64,000 nucleotides of DNA, taken from NCBI GenBank assembly GCA_014529385.2, contig CM043966.1:43541037-43605036 (forward strand). Direction: 5' to 3'. This stretch comes from Adiantum capillus-veneris. Lineage: Eukaryota; Streptophyta; Polypodiopsida; Polypodiales; Pteridaceae. The notes under the pieces were generated by a model that did no database searches, was not told the origin of the DNA, and saw only the letters and a list, made by a program, of their open reading frames with translations. A program made the position numbers and the translations under genes. Positions within the stretch are counted from its first letter, which is position 1; each line of letters opens with the position of its first letter. Shown piece after piece: positions 59,041 through 64,000 of the stretch.

Positions 59041-60634
59041 TTAGGGAAAGTGCCCACAGGTCGTACTCCACTGGGCTTATTCGGAAGATTTGCCACAAGC
59101 AAGCGGAAAAGGCCCATAAGTCTTTGGACCAGCATACTCGCAGAGTTGATTCGGGGCAATTTTCTCACATCCTTCCACTTTCACAACCCCAACATAGAGA
59201 CAACGGCAAGTACGATATTGCTCTTGATTTGCGGTATATCCGTCAGCACCGCTCGAGACCCGACGGCAGGGAACTTCTACACGGAGATGAAAAGTTCATC
59301 ATGCATGCTCATGCATCATTCAAAACTTCGAAGCTACGGCATCCGCACACAGAGGGATTATGAGGTTTGAGTTTCACCTTCTTGTCTTTTCATCGCTTTG
59401 TGGATATGATGGTATTGCAGGAGCCTGTAATTATTTTAATCATGGCCATGGTGCCTAAGTGACTACCATGGTCAGATCATTTCGTTCAATTTAGTTGGAC
59501 ATTACCACAGCTCGGACTACGGAGCAGGTCTCCAACAACACTACCCTATACCAGGAATGTTATGGGCTCCAACAAGGCAAGGTTGCCTAGGCGTACAAGT
59601 CAAATAGGCCATGTCAATAAGGTCAATTTTGAAAGGGGTACATCAATCATGTTTTGCCCAAGGAGCAAAGCTCCGTCCGCCACTCTCAATATGTATTGGG
59701 GGTATGATCTCGCCCAAGCATCTATAGATTGTAAAAGACAAGAAAATTCCATAGCTATGAGCTAAAACCCTAGTTTCCCGTGCCAAGGGCAATCTGCCAA
59801 GGGCAGTCAATAGGTATGTTAACTTGTTGCTTTGATCAAGCAGTATTTGATAATAACTGACATTTGCTAGCTCAGCTGTAGATGAGCATCGAGCAATCTT
59901 AAGATTCTCAATATTATGTCTTTCGGCAAGGCCCTTTACAGCATGAGGTAGAGTAGTTATTGAGCATGTACTTGATAACCTCTAGTATGCAATGGAATGG
60001 ATGATCACGGAAATCATTCATAGAACCAGGCCAGTTTGAGCTGCATAACTTGTGCGTGTTCTACTAATTTTCACTTACATTTACAATTCGACACGGTCGA
60101 CTCTCTTTGCTATGACATCTTTCGTCAATAGCATTTGTTGGCAATGAGGCCAGGTAGAGTTCCCTAGGCATCTTGCATTGAAACTCCCACGTTTTGCATA
60201 TGCTATGAGCATACAAACTTGGAAGGAATTTGGTAATCTGCTTGCAGGTTCTTTCATTACATGCCAAATGGATGTGTATGATACAAGGGACGTATATATA
60301 TACACGCAACAACTCTCTCTCGTGTAGCAGAAAAGGCTATGAGCAGTTATGGAACGAGTTCTTCTCCATCAAAATTTCAGGATGGCTGGTTACAACGGGA
60401 TAACCAGGTGAGTCGAATTTTCAACATGTTTGTTTTCATGTTTTCATTGGAAACGTTGTCTGTTATGTAACGCAAAGTGCTTTGCAAATTCACATGAAGC
60501 AAGGCTTCTCACGTGTGCCACGATACTGCCCATTGACTTGGCATCAAGGGCATTGGCACGCCAGTTTGGGAAACTGAAGGGCTTACAATTATGCATGCAC
60601 GCCTTAAGGAAAGTTCCTCAGCCTAGCATTCTCT

Positions 60635-60636
<2 letters not shown>

Positions 60637-60671
<35 letters not shown>
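60637..60671. repeat. (TC)n microsatellite
   Basis: About 17 CT units. Confidence 0.96.
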
Positions 60672-60672
<1 letters not shown>

Positions 60673-61280
60673 AAGGGAATAATATAACAAGCTTTTGATA
60701 CATATTCTGCTCGTGAGTCAGCTTGAGCCAAGGTGCTTTAACTCACAGCTAGCACATGCTTAAGATGCTACTCAAATTAGTCTTCATCGGTTCGTCGATT
60801 GAACACTATTTTGCATAAGGGCTATGAGCCAAATAGGCTAAGCGCCGATGCCCAGACAAGGGTAAGACCAAACTACTGGCATTCTTTGGGTGATTGTTTT
60901 CAAGATATACCCACGGAAGTACACATCGACGTTAATGGACAAGCAAGAGTCTTGTCATTATGGATGTTTAGGGTGTCATTTTTGCACTACATGTTTCTAG
61001 TGTGACACTCAAGTTGATTTTTTGATAATCTTAAATTCACACCAGCTGCTCTCTACCACGGACTATAGACGCAACAATCATTTGTGACAGCATGGCTGTC
61101 CATAAGAGATCGGTAGTTCACTTGTGTGGGTCTCCTACTCTCTCTATAGCACTACGGAGTGTCTATGGACATACTGTTTTGGGGTAAGACCCGACAGGTG
61201 ATTGCTACATCACCCCATAGGCATTAAGGATCACAGTTTGATTTGCATTGAGGATCATAGTTGATCTCTCCCAGTTATAC

Positions 61281-61383
61281 TTTCAAGGAAATAATTTCGC
61301 AATCTACCACGCGGTAGCAGACGAACACACTTTTCAAGGAAAGAATTCCGAAATCTACCACGCGGTAGCAGACGAACACACTT
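61281..61383. repeat. Tandem duplication, 51-bp period
   Basis: TTTCAAGGAA...AATCTACCACGCGGTAGCAG plus ACGAACACAC occurs twice. Each unit contains the small hairpin CTACC-ACGC-GGTAG (61304 and 61355). Confidence 0.94.
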
Positions 61384-64000
61384 TTCAAGTTGATTCCAAT
61401 CAATCTGTACACGGTTGACTATGTTGGTTACCGTTATCTGCTAGTTGAGCAGTTTCTACAAAGAGTCTTATCAAGGGGTTTGACTACGTAGATTCTAATC
61501 CAAGAGCTTGGATTGCAAAGGCAATACCCAGGCTTCCCAGTGCAATGCTGTTTGTTTTTTCAGGTAGGGGACATGCTCCTCTCCGTTTGAATACGGGTAA
61601 GTGAACATTACGTTTAAATCTCCAGGTATGCATCTATTGATTTGGTGTTATTCCATTTTTAGTATGCTTTGCTTGGTTTTTCAAGACGTATAAGTACGCT
61701 TGAATGTTACAGAGTCATGCCAAGGGCATGTCGGCACAAAGTATTTTGGGCCAAGTATCCAATCTACCTTTCTGCCTTATGCTGTTATGAACCTACTTGT
61801 AGGGTTCAATTTGGCACATGTTGTCACATGGGATACAACATGATCTAGGAACTCAAGTAGTCCGGTTTAGCCAGTGTGGAGCAATGAATGAGGGTCCCTC
61901 TCACTCCCGTCGTAGAGTGTCTGTAGTTACCTCCACACACAAGTATGTCTTGTACTTGAAGGATGTTCCTTTTCACACATCCTTATATGAGACATATTCC
62001 ACATGTGGAGAATATGAGTCTCTGGACTGACATAGGCTCCATTATGTCAATTATGTGTCACGACAAAGTCCCTAGGTGCTGGTCACATCTGTTTTCTAGA
62101 CCATTTTTTAGCACGACGTATCAGGAGCAATTTCGTGTGGCTAAAAATTGTCGGATACTTAGAATGACTTGTTAAGGTACAAGTACTGCTAAACAACATT
62201 ACAGATGGTTGTTTATACATGTAGCAAGGCTATAAGCTGTTAATGAAAAAGTTTCATTGTTTGTATCTAGAAGTGATCACGGTTTCACCTTCTATTATGG
62301 TTCATACGTTTAAGCAAAGCTTGCAAAAGATTGCAAATGAAAATATTTAGTTTCTTTTCAGAACTATTTACATTCCTTTTAATGTGTGCTAGGCGCATCA
62401 CATTTGCCATAAGTATTGGCAAGAATTACCATGGAAATACAGGTTCGGATCTGTTTTTTGCTAAATGCATGCACACTAGGTGTTATGGGCCCTAGTGTTT
62501 AGCAAAGGCTGATTTGGAACGGCATGCATATTCCTCAAGTTGTTTCTTATGAAGCATTTTGCACTTTATGTGCACTATCTCTATGAGATTACCTTTGAGT
62601 CCACTAATCACCAATAGAGGTCATGGCTCGGTTTGGGCGTCGTTGGATTTTTTTCACGTTAACCATGATGGTTATTTCGAAGATTGTTGATTCTTCACCA
62701 ATGTTAAACACTACTGTGATTTCCCGTTTACCAGTCATCTGGGACGACTGTCTGTAAACCGTGAGGAAAACACACCTCAGTATTGTCAGTTATCCAAGGG
62801 GATAGGCAGATTACAAAGAGTAATCTTGTGCTAAAGGATCTACTAAGAGCATACGTTAGCACAACGCATTTCTAGATAGATGATGTTCTCCCTATTCTAG
62901 AATTTGCTTAAGTACGATTTTCGACTTTGAACACCTCTTGTGGTGGGGTTGGAGATTGTGTCAATACTTTCATACGTCAAGGACTTACCAGCTGTGCTGA
63001 CAGAGTACGTTGGCACGTAACCTTCATTACGGACGAACATGTAACAGACTTTTCAAGATACTCAGGCGAGTAGGAAATCTGGCTCACAATTGCATCGAAA
63101 GTTACGCTAAGGTTTCCTTGCATTATTCCAGTACCTTCAGAAGATCTGAAAACTGGTTATGCCTTTGGACAACTCTTAGTTGTGGTTACTCCTTTACAGT
63201 ACTCACGTGATATAGGAATTGATGTAGTTTACATCTTTATAAATCTTTGGGACTAAATTGAGCATAACTGGAGCTAGAAAAATGTGATTTCACTTTTGCA
63301 ACCAAGTATAGACTGAGGATTATTGGCTCTATGCACCTTGTGATTATAGGTGGACAAGCTCTTCAAAAGTGTATTGTAACGATACACTTTTTTTTGGCTC
63401 AAATTGGCTTCAAATTTCTCCTACTCATTCTCCATAAGCTTAGAAACATAGTTCTAGTTCTAGATATAAACAAACCTTGAATTGACATAGACTTAGTGAT
63501 TCTTGGCCCAAAGTGTATTCTAGATGACAAATGGCATTTATGGCTTACATAATGAAAATTTGGATGTCTTATTCAAATGAGAGGGCCACTGGAGATGACA
63601 GGGAAGGTATGTATGTGGTCAAATACCCCTCCTGTATATGAAGAAATGTATCACAATGATACACTATTTGTAGAATTTAACTTGAAATTGATACCACATG
63701 TTATCTATATGCATACAAGCATGTGTGTGATTTCAGATGTGAATTTGGTGCTTGATTGGCTCTTCGTGTAGAGTGTTGATAGACGCAGACTCTGAGAAGT
63801 TGAATAGTGATGGTTGATTAGATTTTTATTATGATGTTACCACTCATGAGTAGTTCCTATATCTTGTAGAGACTTGGGCAATCATTATGAAGTCCAAATT
63901 GCTTAGAACAGTGCATCATGGGATACACATTTTTACCTTACAATTTGTTCAAATTTCTTATGCACAGTCCCCCTATGCCTAGGAACACAGACTAGTGTCA

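Larger units (their letters stand above)
59041..64000. other. 5-kb stretch without a recognised gene
   Basis: Short frames occur (59050-59370, 59124-59363, 59562-59765, 60799-61005, 61818-62030, 63010-63210), but none shows a family motif or a consistent series. The piece at 59124-59363 (DNGKYDIALDLRYIRQHRSR) reads somewhat protein-like. The stretch holds one (TC)n tract and one 51-bp tandem repeat, listed separately. It could be an old element decayed beyond recognition. Confidence 0.5.

Noticed and set aside
59050-59765. Possible gene at 59.0-59.8 kb
   Set aside because: Frames are short, change phase, and have no recognisable motif or splice pattern that I could support.

Overview
This is nuclear DNA from a land plant with a large, repeat-laden genome. 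The evidence is spliceosomal introns, plant-type Ty1/copia and Ty3/gypsy LTR retrotransposons primed by initiator tRNA-Met, L1-type LINEs with DUF4283 ORF1 proteins, a CYP72-clan cytochrome P450 relic, and very dense (GA)n/(CA)n microsatellites. The HSPA12-like fragment and the unusual LINE proteins would fit a fern or another non-seed plant, but that is inference. I see no intact host gene, no RNA gene, no CRISPR array and no prokaryotic features. Nearly everything recognisable is a mobile element or a broken gene.

Layout. 0-4.9 kb: microsatellites, small tandem duplications, one LINE tail and a possible promoter with a short ORF near 3.6 kb. 4.9-9.4 kb: a decayed L1-type LINE, then several 5'-truncated LINE tails, all on the minus strand and sharing a 3'-terminal hairpin before the poly(A). 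9.4-17.1 kb: an ORF1-only LINE (DUF4283 plus a damaged zinc knuckle) bounded by a target-site duplication and split by a complete Ty1/copia element (copia-1, minus strand, 10900-16536, TSD CTAAC). 17.1-20.5 kb: more LINE tails, a 36-base poly-C tract, and one arm of a 650-bp inverted duplication whose partner is at 38.4-39.0 kb.

20.7-24.3 kb: a CYP72-clan P450 relic whose exons are separated by a 2.8-kb foldback element made largely of microsatellites and internal inverted repeats. 24.95-29.4 kb: a near full-length LINE whose ORF1, endonuclease, reverse transcriptase and terminal zinc finger all lie in one reading frame interrupted by four stop codons. It sits between GA arrays, one of them a 1.1-kb GA-rich satellite that abuts an HSPA12-like Hsp70 fragment at 30.5-30.8 kb. 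30.9-33.5 kb: a candidate CACTA-like DNA transposon carrying a four-exon gene with two nonsense codons. 33.6-35.1 kb: a second DUF4283 relic and a MITE-like repeat. 35.2-40.6 kb: microsatellites and duplications.

40.6-46.1 kb: a second copy of the same copia family in the opposite orientation (copia-2), inserted in a (GA)n tract and lacking the YVDD box of its reverse transcriptase. 46.3-55.2 kb: a decayed Ty3/gypsy chromovirus-like element with 1.8-1.9-kb LTRs. 55.2-58.3 kb: a decayed minus-strand coding region of unknown family containing two near-perfect 40-bp-arm hairpins. 58.3-58.5 kb: a 172-bp LTR-like sequence with a tRNA-Met primer site. 58.5-64 kb: no recognisable gene.

There is no cooperating set of genes. 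The elements tell a history of nested insertion. Copia-1 lies in the ORF1-only LINE, a short LINE tail lies in that LINE's target duplication, and copia-2 and the large LINE lie in GA repeats. All three large LTR elements have lost catalytic centres, so none could move on its own.
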